Under the pieces are notes generated by a model. The model made no database searches. It was not told the origin of the DNA and was given only the letters and a program-made list of their open reading frames with translations. A DNA stretch of 10,164 nt from Alphaproteobacteria bacterium (GTDB lineage Bacteria > Pseudomonadota > Alphaproteobacteria > Micropepsales > Micropepsaceae). Of the stretch, positions 1 through 7,100 are shown one piece after another. How positions within the stretch are numbered: position 1 is the first letter of the stretch; each line of letters begins with the position of its first letter. Location of the stretch: assembly GCA_017307315.1 (NCBI GenBank), contig JAFKFF010000301.1:1-10164 (forward strand). Reading direction: 5' to 3'. A program made the position numbers and the translations under genes.

Positions 1-345
1 CTGGCCCTGGAAAAGGGCCGGATCGGCGAGAACTATATCCTGGGCGGCGAGGATGTGACCCTGGCGCAGATGCTGGCGGATATCGCCCAGCTTGCGGGCC
101 GCCGCCCGCCCGCCATCAACCTGCCGCGCGGGCCCTTGTTTCCGCTTGCCTTCGCCGCCGAAGCGGTGGCGCGGATCACGGGCAAGGAGCCTTTCCTCAC
201 CGCCGATGCCCTGCGCATGTCGCGCTACCGGATGTATTTCTCGTCCGAAAAGGCCCGCCGCGAGCTGGGCTATGCCGCGCGCGCCTATCGCGACGGCCTG
301 AAAGACGCTCATGCCTGGTTTGCCACGCGAGGCTATATCCGATGA
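1..345 (+). CDS. hpnA: HpnA, hopanoid-associated sugar epimerase (3' part)
   Basis: The reading frame is open at the left edge and shows the last 114 codons of an extended short-chain dehydrogenase/reductase (NAD-dependent epimerase/dehydratase family). The visible part is the C-terminal substrate-binding region: a GENYILGGEDVTL stretch near the start, typical of extended SDRs where the strand after the substrate loop precedes a helix, and a closing SSEKARRELGY segment of the kind that ends most sugar epimerases. The Rossmann GxxGxxG and YxxxK catalytic motifs would lie upstream and cannot be checked. The name rests mainly on position, directly ahead of hpnB-hpnC-hpnD-hpnE-shc, which is the standard hopanoid order. 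Members of this family are annotated as sugar epimerases, but the substrate is not firmly established. The stop codon overlaps the hpnB start (ATGA at 342-345), which suggests translational coupling. Another extended SDR is possible on sequence alone, but the context makes that unlikely. Confidence 0.88.
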   Translation: MALEKGRIGENYILGGEDVTLAQMLADIAQLAGRRPPAINLPRGPLFPLAFAAEAVARITGKEPFLTADALRMSRYRMYFSSEKARRELGYAARAYRDGLKDAHAWFATRGYIR

Positions 346-1493
346 TCGCGGCGATGGTGTTCGGTTTTCTGCCGCTGGCGATCTGGCTCGCTTTGCTGGT
401 GGCGCGGCGCGGTTTCTGGCTGTTGCGCGAGCGCGATACCGCCCCGCTTGCCGAACCGTCCGTATGGCCATCGGTTGTGGCGGTGGTGCCGGCGCGCAAT
501 GAAGCCGACGTCATTCAGCAAAGCCTTTCCACTCTGCTCGCCCAGGATTATCCCGGCGAATTCCGGATCGTCCTGGTGGACGACCAGTCCGATGACGGCA
601 CCGGCGATCTGGCCCGCGCCTTGAACGATCCGCGCCTGGCGGTGGTGAGCGGAGAGGCGCGCCCGCCGGGCTGGACCGGCAAATTGTGGGCGATGCGCCA
701 GGGCGTCGAAAAAGCCCAGCCGGCGGCGCCGGACTTTCTCTGGTTCACGGATGCGGACATCGCGCACGCACCGGTCAATCTGCGCCGGTTGGTGGCGCGG
801 GCCGAAAGCGAAGGGCGGGTCCTGGTTTCCCTGATGGCGCGGCTTTCCTGCAAGACCCCCGCGGAGCATTTTCTTATTCCCGCCTTCGTTTTCTTTTTCG
901 ACATGCTGTATCCGTTCGGCGCGGTCAACGATCCCAAAAGCCATGTGGCGGCGGCGGCAGGCGGCTGCATGCTGGCGCGCCGCGGCGCGCTGGAAGCGGC
1001 GGGCGGCGTGGATGCGATCCGACACAACATCATCGACGATTGCGCCCTGGCGCGGGTGATGAAAAAGCAGGGCGCGATCTGGCTGGGGCTGACCGACCGG
1101 GCGGTGAGCCTTCGGCCTTACGAGAAACTGTCGGATATCCGCAGGATGGTGGCGCGCTCCGCCTATGCCCAGCTCGGCTATTCGCCGCTCCTGCTGCTCG
1201 GCACCCTGGCGGGCCTCTTCATCGTTTATATCGCGCCCGTGCTGGGGGCCTTGTTCGCGATGTATTATGTCCAGCTCGCCGCCTATCTCGCCTGGACGAT
1301 CATGGCGCTGATGTTTCAGCCCATTCTGCGCTTCTATCGCCGCTCGCCCCTATGGGGGCTTGTCCTGCCCCTGATCGGGACATTCTATGCCGCCTTTACG
1401 CTTGATTCCGCCCTTCAGCATTGGGCAGGCAAGGGCGGGATGTGGAAGGGCCGGGCCCAGGCGCCGGCGGCGCCGGACAGGATCAAGGCATGA
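342..1493 (+). CDS. hpnB: HpnB, hopanoid-associated family 2 glycosyltransferase
   Basis: This 383-residue protein is a GT-A fold, family 2 glycosyltransferase. An N-terminal hydrophobic segment (about residues 4-21) is followed by the nucleotide-sugar binding region VAVVPARNEAD (46-56) and VDDQSDDGT (79-87). A DxD-like TDADI lies at 136-140, and the acidic IDDCALA (231-237) fits the position of the catalytic base. Residues about 282-327 and 338-354 are strongly hydrophobic and look like three or so membrane helices, so the enzyme is probably anchored in the inner membrane with its catalytic domain in the cytoplasm. The family is a regular member of hopanoid operons and is assumed to act on a sugar or hopanoid head group, but its reaction is not established. 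The start is the ATG in the ATGA overlap with hpnA. No Shine-Dalgarno sequence is seen there, so coupled translation is likely. Its stop codon overlaps the hpnC start in the same way. Confidence 0.93.
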   Translation: MIAAMVFGFLPLAIWLALLVARRGFWLLRERDTAPLAEPSVWPSVVAVVPARNEADVIQQSLSTLLAQDYPGEFRIVLVDDQSDDGTGDLARALNDPRLAVVSGEARPPGWTGKLWAMRQGVEKAQPAAPDFLWFTDADIAHAPVNLRRLVARAESEGRVLVSLMARLSCKTPAEHFLIPAFVFFFDMLYPFGAVNDPKSHVAAAAGGCMLARRGALEAAGGVDAIRHNIIDDCALARVMKKQGAIWLGLTDRAVSLRPYEKLSDIRRMVARSAYAQLGYSPLLLLGTLAGLFIVYIAPVLGALFAMYYVQLAAYLAWTIMALMFQPILRFYRRSPLWGLVLPLIGTFYAAFTLDSALQHWAGKGGMWKGRAQAPAAPDRIKA

Positions 1494-2341
1494 GCGAGGC
1501 TGAGGCGCTTCAATCCGGCAAGGACCATCACGACGAGAATTTTCCCGTCGCGTCCTTTTTGATCGCGCCGCGCCACCGTCCGCCGGTGCTGGCCTTCTAC
1601 CGCTTCGCGCGCTTCGCCGACGATATCGCCGACAATGCGACCGCGCCGCAAAGCGAGAAGTTGAAACTTCTGGAAGAGATGCGCGCCAGCCTGGTAGGCG
1701 AAAGCCAGGCGTCGCCACAGGCCGTCGCCTTGCGCGAAGTCCAGAAGGCGCACGGGCTGACCGACCGGCATGCGCTCGATCTTCTGGAAGCCTTCCGCCG
1801 CGACGTCACCAAGTCGCGCTATCGCAATTGGGACGAGCTGATCGATTACTGCCGCTACTCCGCCATGCCGGTGGGCCGCTTCGTGCTGGACGTGCATGGC
1901 GAGAGCCAGGGCACCTGGCCGGCCAATGATGCGCTCTGTGCCGCGTTGCAGATCATCAATCATTTGCAGGATTGCGCCAAGGATTACCGCAACCTCGATC
2001 GCGTCTATATTCCTGAAGAAGCCTTGGCGAGCCATGGTCTCGATGTTTCCGCCCTGGCCGAACCCACCGCTGCGCCCGCCCTGCGGAAAGTCATTGCCGG
2101 CCTTGCCGAACGCAACGGCCTGTTTCTGGCGCAATCCAGGCCCTTCGCCGGCCAGATTCGCGACGGCAGGCTTGCCTTGGAGGTCGATCTCATTCAAACC
2201 CTGGCCGAAGACCTGAACGCTCTTTTGATCCGCCGCGATCCCCTCTCGGAAAATGTGCACCATTCCAAGACGGACATCGCCGCGCTCTTTCTCAAGCGGC
2301 TGCCGGGTTTCGCGCTATCCCGCATGATGCGACGCCGATGA
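1490..2341 (+). CDS. hpnC: HpnC, hydroxysqualene synthase
   Basis: This 283-residue protein belongs to the trans-isoprenyl diphosphate synthase, head-to-head (squalene/phytoene synthase) group. In the three-step bacterial route HpnC converts presqualene diphosphate to hydroxysqualene. Two aspartate-rich motifs that bind Mg-diphosphate are visible: DDIAD at residues 44-48 within RFADDIADNA, and DCAKD at 161-165 within NHLQDCAKDYRN. The segment CRYSAMPVGR (121-130) and the RVYIP that follows the second motif also fit HpnC. It is distinguished from its paralogue hpnD by this CRYSAMPVGR segment and by the DCAKD rather than DIDED second motif. The ATG at 1490 overlaps the hpnB stop (ATGA) and gives the expected N-terminus (HDENFPVASFL). 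An in-frame start further upstream, at 1421, would lie inside hpnB and is not needed. The stop overlaps the hpnD start by the same ATGA arrangement. The soluble protein probably works at the membrane face next to HpnD. Confidence 0.95.
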   Translation: MSEAEALQSGKDHHDENFPVASFLIAPRHRPPVLAFYRFARFADDIADNATAPQSEKLKLLEEMRASLVGESQASPQAVALREVQKAHGLTDRHALDLLEAFRRDVTKSRYRNWDELIDYCRYSAMPVGRFVLDVHGESQGTWPANDALCAALQIINHLQDCAKDYRNLDRVYIPEEALASHGLDVSALAEPTAAPALRKVIAGLAERNGLFLAQSRPFAGQIRDGRLALEVDLIQTLAEDLNALLIRRDPLSENVHHSKTDIAALFLKRLPGFALSRMMRRR

Positions 2342-3189
2342 GCATGCAAGAGAATTTGCCGCCTTCCCAGGTTGCCGCCGCCCGGAAAAAAGCGTCGGGC
2401 AGCTCCTTCTATCTCGCCATGCGGCTGATGCCCAAGCGCGAGCGCGACGCCATGTTCGCGATCTATGGCTTTTGCCGCAAGGTGGACGACATCGCCGATG
2501 ACGGGTTGGGGACGCGGCCGGAACGGCATGACAAGCTCGAGGCTTGGCGGGCCGATCTGGAATCGCTTTACGCGGGCCAGACGCCTGCGCGGGTGGCGTT
2601 CCTGGCGGCGGCTGTGACCCAGTTCGGGCTGCGCAAGGACGATTTCTTCACCATCCTGGACGGGATGGAGATGGATGTCGCGGAGGATATCGTCGCGCCC
2701 GATCTGCCGACGCTCGATCTTTATTGCGAGCGGGTAGCGAGCGCGGTCGGCCGATTGTCGATCAAGGTCTTCGGCATGGATGAAGGACCGGGATTCGAAC
2801 TGGCGCACTATCTGGGCCGCGCGCTGCAGCTCACCAATATTCTGCGCGACATCGACGAAGATGCCGGCATCGGCCGCCTCTATCTGCCGCGGGAATATCT
2901 TCTCGAGGCGGGATTCAAGTCGCTCGACCCCAAGATGGTGGTCTGCGATCCGCGCGTCGAGGATGTCTGCCGCAAGGTCGCGGCGATGGCGCGCGTCCAT
3001 TACGACAAGGCCGCGGCCATTCTCGCCAAAAAACCCAAGGGACGGATCGCCACGCCACGCCTGATGGGCGCGGTCTATGGCGAGATCCTGAAGGCGACGG
3101 AAGCGGCGGGCTTCGCGCCGCCCCGGCGCCGGGTATCCTTGTCGCGCGGCAAGCTTTTATCCCTTCTGCTGCGCGCGGGTTTCGGCTAG
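2338..3189 (+). CDS. hpnD: HpnD, presqualene diphosphate synthase
   Basis: This 283-residue squalene/phytoene synthase-family protein is expected to condense two farnesyl diphosphates head to head into presqualene diphosphate, which HpnC then uses. Visible motifs are YGFCRKVDDIADD (residues 43-55, first aspartate-rich motif), the family segment YCERVASAVGRLS (129-141), and QLTNILRDIDEDAGIGRLYLP (164-184), which contains the second aspartate-rich motif DIDED at 171-175. These are canonical and appear intact. The start is the ATG overlapping the hpnC stop. A second ATG two codons later is equally possible, and no clear Shine-Dalgarno sequence picks between them. HpnC and HpnD are similar paralogues placed side by side, as in most hopanoid-producing proteobacteria. 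A phytoene synthase role is formally possible from the family alone, but hpnC and hpnE as neighbours argue strongly for squalene formation. The next gene, hpnE, begins 3 bases after the stop. Confidence 0.95.
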   Translation: MSMQENLPPSQVAAARKKASGSSFYLAMRLMPKRERDAMFAIYGFCRKVDDIADDGLGTRPERHDKLEAWRADLESLYAGQTPARVAFLAAAVTQFGLRKDDFFTILDGMEMDVAEDIVAPDLPTLDLYCERVASAVGRLSIKVFGMDEGPGFELAHYLGRALQLTNILRDIDEDAGIGRLYLPREYLLEAGFKSLDPKMVVCDPRVEDVCRKVAAMARVHYDKAAAILAKKPKGRIATPRLMGAVYGEILKATEAAGFAPPRRRVSLSRGKLLSLLLRAGFG

Positions 3190-3192
3190 CGC

Positions 3193-4479
3193 ATGGCAGC
3201 GGGAACCGACATCGCCAAGCCGAGCGACAGCCGGCGCGTCTTTGTGATCGGGGCGGGTATTTCGGGCCTCGCCGCGGCCACGGCGCTGGCCGCGCGCGGG
3301 ATGGCTGTGACCTTGTACGAGGCGGCGGGCCAGGCGGGCGGGCGCTGCCGGTCCTATTACGATCCGGTGCTGGATCAGGTGATCGACAACGGCAACCACC
3401 TGCTTCTTTCGGGGAATGGCGCCGTCATTCGCTATCTGGAGCGCATCGGGGCGCGCGGCGCGCTTATCGGCCCGCGCCGGGCGGTCTTTCCCTTTGCCGA
3501 CCTCGCCTCCGGCCAACGCTGGGTCCTGAGGCTGAATGGCGGGCCGCTGCCCTGGTGGGTCGCTTCGCGCGCGCGGCGCGTGCCGGACACCGGGCCGCGC
3601 GATTACCTCGCCTATGCGCCGCTGATGTTCGCGGGGCGCCGCGCGACCGTCGGGGAAACGGTGCCGGTCAAGGGCGCGCTGTGGGACCGCCTGATGCGGC
3701 CCTTTCTGCTCGCCGCCCTGAACACCGCGCCGGAAAGCGGTTCGGCGCAGTTGGCGGGGCAATTGATTCGGGAGACCTTCGCGCGCGGCGGCCGCGCCTG
3801 CAGGCCCCGCATCGCCATGCCGACCCTGGCGGCGGCGTTCATCGATCCGGCCCTGACATTCCTGCAGGCGAAGGGCGCCAAGGTTGAAATGGGCAAGCGC
3901 CTTCGCAATCTGGTGGTCGATCGCGGCAAGGTGCTGGCCCTGGAATTTTCCGATGCCACGGTGCCTTTGAATGCATCCGACATGGTGGTGCTGGCGGTGC
4001 CGCCCTGGGTGGCGAAGGACTTGCTGCCGGATCTGACGGTTCCCACCGAATTTTGCGCCATCGTCAACGGACATTTCCATTGTCCCGCGCCCAAGGGCGC
4101 GCCGCCCATTCTGGGCGTGATCGGCGGGACGGTGGAATGGGTTTTCACCTTCCATGACCGCATCTCTGTCACCGTTTCCGGCGCCGACGCGATCGTGGAC
4201 AAGGATCGGGAGGAGTTGGCGCGCCTGCTCTGGCGCGACGTCTGCGCCGCCTTGCGGATTTCCGCAGACTTGCCCCCTTGGCAGATCGTCAAGGAAAAGC
4301 GGGCGACCTTTGCCGCCACGCCGGAGCAGGATTTGAAGCGGCCTCCCGCGAAAACGGCGTGGCGCAATCTGGTTCTGGCCGGAGATTGGACCGATACCGG
4401 GCTTCCCGCCACGCTGGAAGGTGCCGTGCGTTCGGGCGAAGCCGCCGCGGCTTTGGCGCTGCGCCGCCCCGCTCTATAG
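3193..4479 (+). CDS. hpnE: HpnE, hydroxysqualene dehydroxylase (FAD-dependent)
   Basis: This 428-residue flavoprotein of the amine oxidase / phytoene desaturase-like superfamily is expected to reduce hydroxysqualene to squalene, the last step of the HpnC-D-E route. The N-terminal dinucleotide-binding fold reads VFVIGAGISGLAAATAL (residues 16-32, GxGxxG at 20-25), with the ribose-binding glutamate at E43 and the following GGRCRSY (49-55) that belongs to the second FAD motif. The C-terminal FAD motif is also clear: LVLAGDWTDTGLPATLEGAV at about 393-412. Length and motifs are normal and nothing looks broken. It starts 3 bases after the hpnD stop without a good Shine-Dalgarno sequence, so coupled translation from hpnD is likely. 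The shc gene begins 7 bases after its stop. A carotenoid desaturase is the main alternative within the superfamily. It is disfavoured because the gene sits between hpnD and shc. Confidence 0.94.
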   Translation: MAAGTDIAKPSDSRRVFVIGAGISGLAAATALAARGMAVTLYEAAGQAGGRCRSYYDPVLDQVIDNGNHLLLSGNGAVIRYLERIGARGALIGPRRAVFPFADLASGQRWVLRLNGGPLPWWVASRARRVPDTGPRDYLAYAPLMFAGRRATVGETVPVKGALWDRLMRPFLLAALNTAPESGSAQLAGQLIRETFARGGRACRPRIAMPTLAAAFIDPALTFLQAKGAKVEMGKRLRNLVVDRGKVLALEFSDATVPLNASDMVVLAVPPWVAKDLLPDLTVPTEFCAIVNGHFHCPAPKGAPPILGVIGGTVEWVFTFHDRISVTVSGADAIVDKDREELARLLWRDVCAALRISADLPPWQIVKEKRATFAATPEQDLKRPPAKTAWRNLVLAGDWTDTGLPATLEGAVRSGEAAAALALRRPAL

Positions 4480-4486
4480 TCGCGCG

Positions 4487-6424
4487 ATGAACCAGTTGTC
4501 TCCCAACGATTTCGCGGAAGTGGAAGGCGCGATCCGGGCCGCCACCGACGCCGTCCTGGGCGAGCAGCGGCCGGATGGCCACTGGGTCTATGAGCTGGAA
4601 GCCGATGCCACCATACCAGCCGAGTACGTGCTCCTGGTTCATTACCTGGCCGAGACGCCCAATCTGGAGTTGGAACGCAAGATCGGGGTCTATCTGCGCC
4701 GCATCCAGGGCGCGCATGGCGGCTGGCCGCTCTATCATGACGGCGCTTTCGACATTTCCGCGACGGTGAAAGCCTATTTCGCGCTCAAGATGATCGGCGA
4801 CGATATAGACGCGCCGCATATGGTCCGGGCGCGCGAAGCGATCCATGCGCGGGGCGGCGCAATCAAGGCCAACGTCTTCACGCGCATTCTCTTGGCGCTT
4901 TACGGAGAGACCGGCTGGGCCAACGTGCCCACCGTCCCGGTGGAGCTGATCCTTTTGCCGCGCTGGTTCCCCATTCACCTGTCGAAGATGAGCTATTGGG
5001 CCCGCACGGTGATCGTGCCCCTGCTGGTGCTGGCGGCGAAGCGGCCGGTCGCGCGCAATCCGCGCGGCGTGCATGTGCCCGAATTGTTCGTGCCCGGCGT
5101 GCCCGCGGCAAGCCCGCGCGCGCCGCATCAGAGCGCAGGCTGGTCGGCGTTTTTCGCGGCATTGGATTGGGGCCTGAAGCGGTTCGAGCCTTTCTGGCCG
5201 AAGGGCTTGCGTGCGCGTGCCATCGAAAAATGCCGGACCTGGACCACCGAACGGTTGAACGGCGAAGACGGGCTGGGTGCGATCTACCCCGCCATGGCCA
5301 ACAGCGTGATGATGTACGATGTGCTGGGTTATGCACCGGACCATCCCAACCGCGCCATCGCCCGGCTTTCGGTCGAGAAGCTGTTGGTAGTCAAGAACGA
5401 AGAAGCCTATTGCCAGCCCTGCGTCTCGCCGGTGTGGGACACCGCCTTGGTTGCGCACGCGCTCCTGGAGACCAGGGACGAAAAGGCGCTTGCCGCCGCC
5501 GCGCGCGGACTGGCATGGCTGGCGCCGCTGCAGGTGCTGGATGTCAAAGGCGACTGGGCCGGGGAAAAGCCGGATGTGAGGCCGGGCGGCTGGGCGTTTC
5601 AGTATCGCAACGATCATTATCCCGATCTGGACGATACCGCCGTGGTGGTGATGGCGATGGACCGCGCCGCCAAGGCCGGCGTGGCGCCGCCCTACGAGCA
5701 GGCGATCGCGCGCGGCGCCGAATGGGTCGATGGCCTGCAGAGCCGCAACGGCGGCTGGGGTGCCTTCGATGCCGACAATTCCTACTATTACCTCAACAAC
5801 ATTCCCTTCGCCGATCACGGCGCTCTGCTCGATCCGCCGACCGAGGATGTCTCGGGCCGCTGCGTCGGCATGATCGCGCAACTGGGCGGCGACAAGGCGC
5901 GGCTGGAGGCGGGTGTCGCTTATCTGCGCAAGACCCAGCTGGCGGACGGCTCCTGGTTCGGCCGCTGGGGGGTGAATTATATCTACGGCACCTGGTCGGC
6001 ACTCGCGGGCCTCAACGCGGCGGGACTTGGCCCCGACGACGGCACCATGCGCCGCGCGGCGGAATGGCTGGTCGCGATCCAGAATCCCGACGGCGGCTGG
6101 GGCGAGAATTGCGACAGCTACAAGCTGGATTATAAAGGCTATGAACCTGCGCCATCGACCGCTTCACAAACAGCCTGGGCGCTTCTGGGGTTGATGGCGG
6201 CGGGCCAGGTCGATCATCCGGCGGTGGCGCGGGGCATTTCTCATCTCAAGCGCACGCAAGAAGCGGACGGCCTGTGGTCCCAGCCGCATTACACCGGCGG
6301 CGGCTTCCCGCGCGTATTTTACCTCAATTATCACGGCTATCCGAAATTCTTCCCGCTCTGGGCGCTGGCGCGCTACCGCAACCTCAAGACGGGTAATTCC
6401 CGCCGCGTCGAGGTGGGCCTGTGA
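4487..6424 (+). CDS. shc: Squalene-hopene cyclase (HpnF)
   Basis: This 645-residue class II triterpene cyclase turns squalene into hopene and hopanol by a proton-started polycyclisation, working as a monotopic protein on the inner membrane. The catalytic acid motif DLDDTA is at residues 380-385, close to its usual position, with D382 as the expected proton donor. Its second residue is Leu where the best known enzymes have Val. Repeated QW-type motifs are visible, such as RNGGWGAFD, ADGSWFGRWGVNYIYGT and PDGGWGEN, together with the N-terminal HWVYELEADATIPAEY (32-47) and the C-terminal FYLNYHGYPKFFPLWALARY that help line the active site. The length is normal for the family. The ATG at 4487 gives the expected N-terminus. 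An in-frame start at 4421 would extend 66 bases into hpnE, adds unrelated residues and is rejected. The gene follows hpnE by 7 bases, with no obvious ribosome binding site. Confidence 0.98.
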   Translation: MNQLSPNDFAEVEGAIRAATDAVLGEQRPDGHWVYELEADATIPAEYVLLVHYLAETPNLELERKIGVYLRRIQGAHGGWPLYHDGAFDISATVKAYFALKMIGDDIDAPHMVRAREAIHARGGAIKANVFTRILLALYGETGWANVPTVPVELILLPRWFPIHLSKMSYWARTVIVPLLVLAAKRPVARNPRGVHVPELFVPGVPAASPRAPHQSAGWSAFFAALDWGLKRFEPFWPKGLRARAIEKCRTWTTERLNGEDGLGAIYPAMANSVMMYDVLGYAPDHPNRAIARLSVEKLLVVKNEEAYCQPCVSPVWDTALVAHALLETRDEKALAAAARGLAWLAPLQVLDVKGDWAGEKPDVRPGGWAFQYRNDHYPDLDDTAVVVMAMDRAAKAGVAPPYEQAIARGAEWVDGLQSRNGGWGAFDADNSYYYLNNIPFADHGALLDPPTEDVSGRCVGMIAQLGGDKARLEAGVAYLRKTQLADGSWFGRWGVNYIYGTWSALAGLNAAGLGPDDGTMRRAAEWLVAIQNPDGGWGENCDSYKLDYKGYEPAPSTASQTAWALLGLMAAGQVDHPAVARGISHLKRTQEADGLWSQPHYTGGGFPRVFYLNYHGYPKFFPLWALARYRNLKTGNSRRVEVGL

Positions 6425-6428
6425 GGAG
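6423..6428 (+). promoter_or_regulatory. Ribosome binding site of hpnG
   Basis: GAGGAG overlaps the shc stop codon (TGAGGAG) and lies 9 bases before the GTG at 6438. It is the clearest Shine-Dalgarno sequence in the + strand gene run and supports the GTG start for hpnG, which gives the family's usual N-terminus (VLAVTGLKREAEIA). Confidence 0.7.
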
Positions 6429-6437
6429 CGCTGCCCC

Positions 6438-7100
6438 GTGACCGTTCTCGCCGTCACCGGGTTGAAGCGCGAAGCGGAGATCGCCGGTGGCGATGGTGTG
6501 GTGGCGGTGGCGGGCGGCGGCGACGCCAGATCGCTGACGGAAAAGCTCGATGCTCTGCATGGCGACATCAGGGGCGTGATGTCCATCGGCCTGGGCGGCG
6601 GCCTTTCGCCCCTGCTGAAAGCGGGCGAAGTCGTCATCGGCGATCGCGTGATCGCGAGCGATCAAGAATGGGCTTGCGACGAACATTGGCGCGTGTCGCT
6701 GGCCGCCCGGCTCGGCGGTGCGCATCAGGGCCCGGTCGCCAGCAGCAATGTCATTCTGGCGTACGCCGAAGACAAGGCGGCGCTTTTTGCCAGGACCGGC
6801 GCGCTCGCGGTCGACATGGAAAGCGCGGTGGCGGCACGGTTCGCGGAGGCGCGCAAACTCCCCTTCGCGGTGCTGAGGGTGATATCGGACGACGCCCGCC
6901 ATGTCTTGCCGCCGGCGGCGCTGGTGGCGATGAAACCGGATGGCGGCATCGCGCTCACGCGCGTGCTGGGCTCGCTGCTGCGCCATCCCTTGCAGGCGCC
7001 GAGCCTCATCCGCACGGCGCGGACCTCCGGCAAGGCGTTCCGGGAATTACTCCGCTGCCGCGGCCTCTGTGGTGTCGGACTTGCCCGCCCGGATCTGTGA
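6438..7100 (+). CDS. hpnG: HpnG, adenosylhopane nucleosidase/phosphorylase
   Basis: This 220-residue protein belongs to the nucleoside phosphorylase / MTA-SAH nucleosidase superfamily. In the hopanoid pathway it acts after HpnH: it removes adenine from adenosylhopane and yields the ribosylhopane (or phosphoribosylhopane) precursor of C35 side chains. Visible features are the opening VLAVTGLKREAEIA, a glycine-rich SIGLGGGLSP (residues 49-58) of the phosphate/ribose-binding region, the AVDMESAVAA signature (124-133) whose Met-Glu contacts the ribose in this superfamily, and RVISDDA (147-153), with an aspartate in the place of the usual purine-binding Asp. The start is GTG with a good GAGGAG ribosome binding site. 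The last 17 codons and the stop overlap the 3' end of hpnH on the other strand. The tail sequence there (ending in GLARPDL) may therefore be constrained by two proteins. It is the last gene of the + strand run. Confidence 0.94.
   Translation: MTVLAVTGLKREAEIAGGDGVVAVAGGGDARSLTEKLDALHGDIRGVMSIGLGGGLSPLLKAGEVVIGDRVIASDQEWACDEHWRVSLAARLGGAHQGPVASSNVILAYAEDKAALFARTGALAVDMESAVAARFAEARKLPFAVLRVISDDARHVLPPAALVAMKPDGGIALTRVLGSLLRHPLQAPSLIRTARTSGKAFRELLRCRGLCGVGLARPDL

Noticed and set aside
2338..3189. hpnD/hpnE as carotenoid genes (phytoene synthase and desaturase)
   Set aside because: The families overlap, but the adjacent hpnC and shc and the absence of other carotenoid genes point to squalene synthesis.
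4421..4486. 22-codon upstream extension of shc into hpnE
   Set aside because: The ATG at 4487 gives the expected cyclase N-terminus. The added residues are simply another frame of the hpnE C-terminus.
4289..5881. Long (530-codon) open frame on the - strand opposite shc and the end of hpnE
   Set aside because: The product is rich in Arg/His/Ala with no recognisable domain and lies wholly antisense to well-conserved hpnE and shc. Such frames are common in GC-rich coding DNA.
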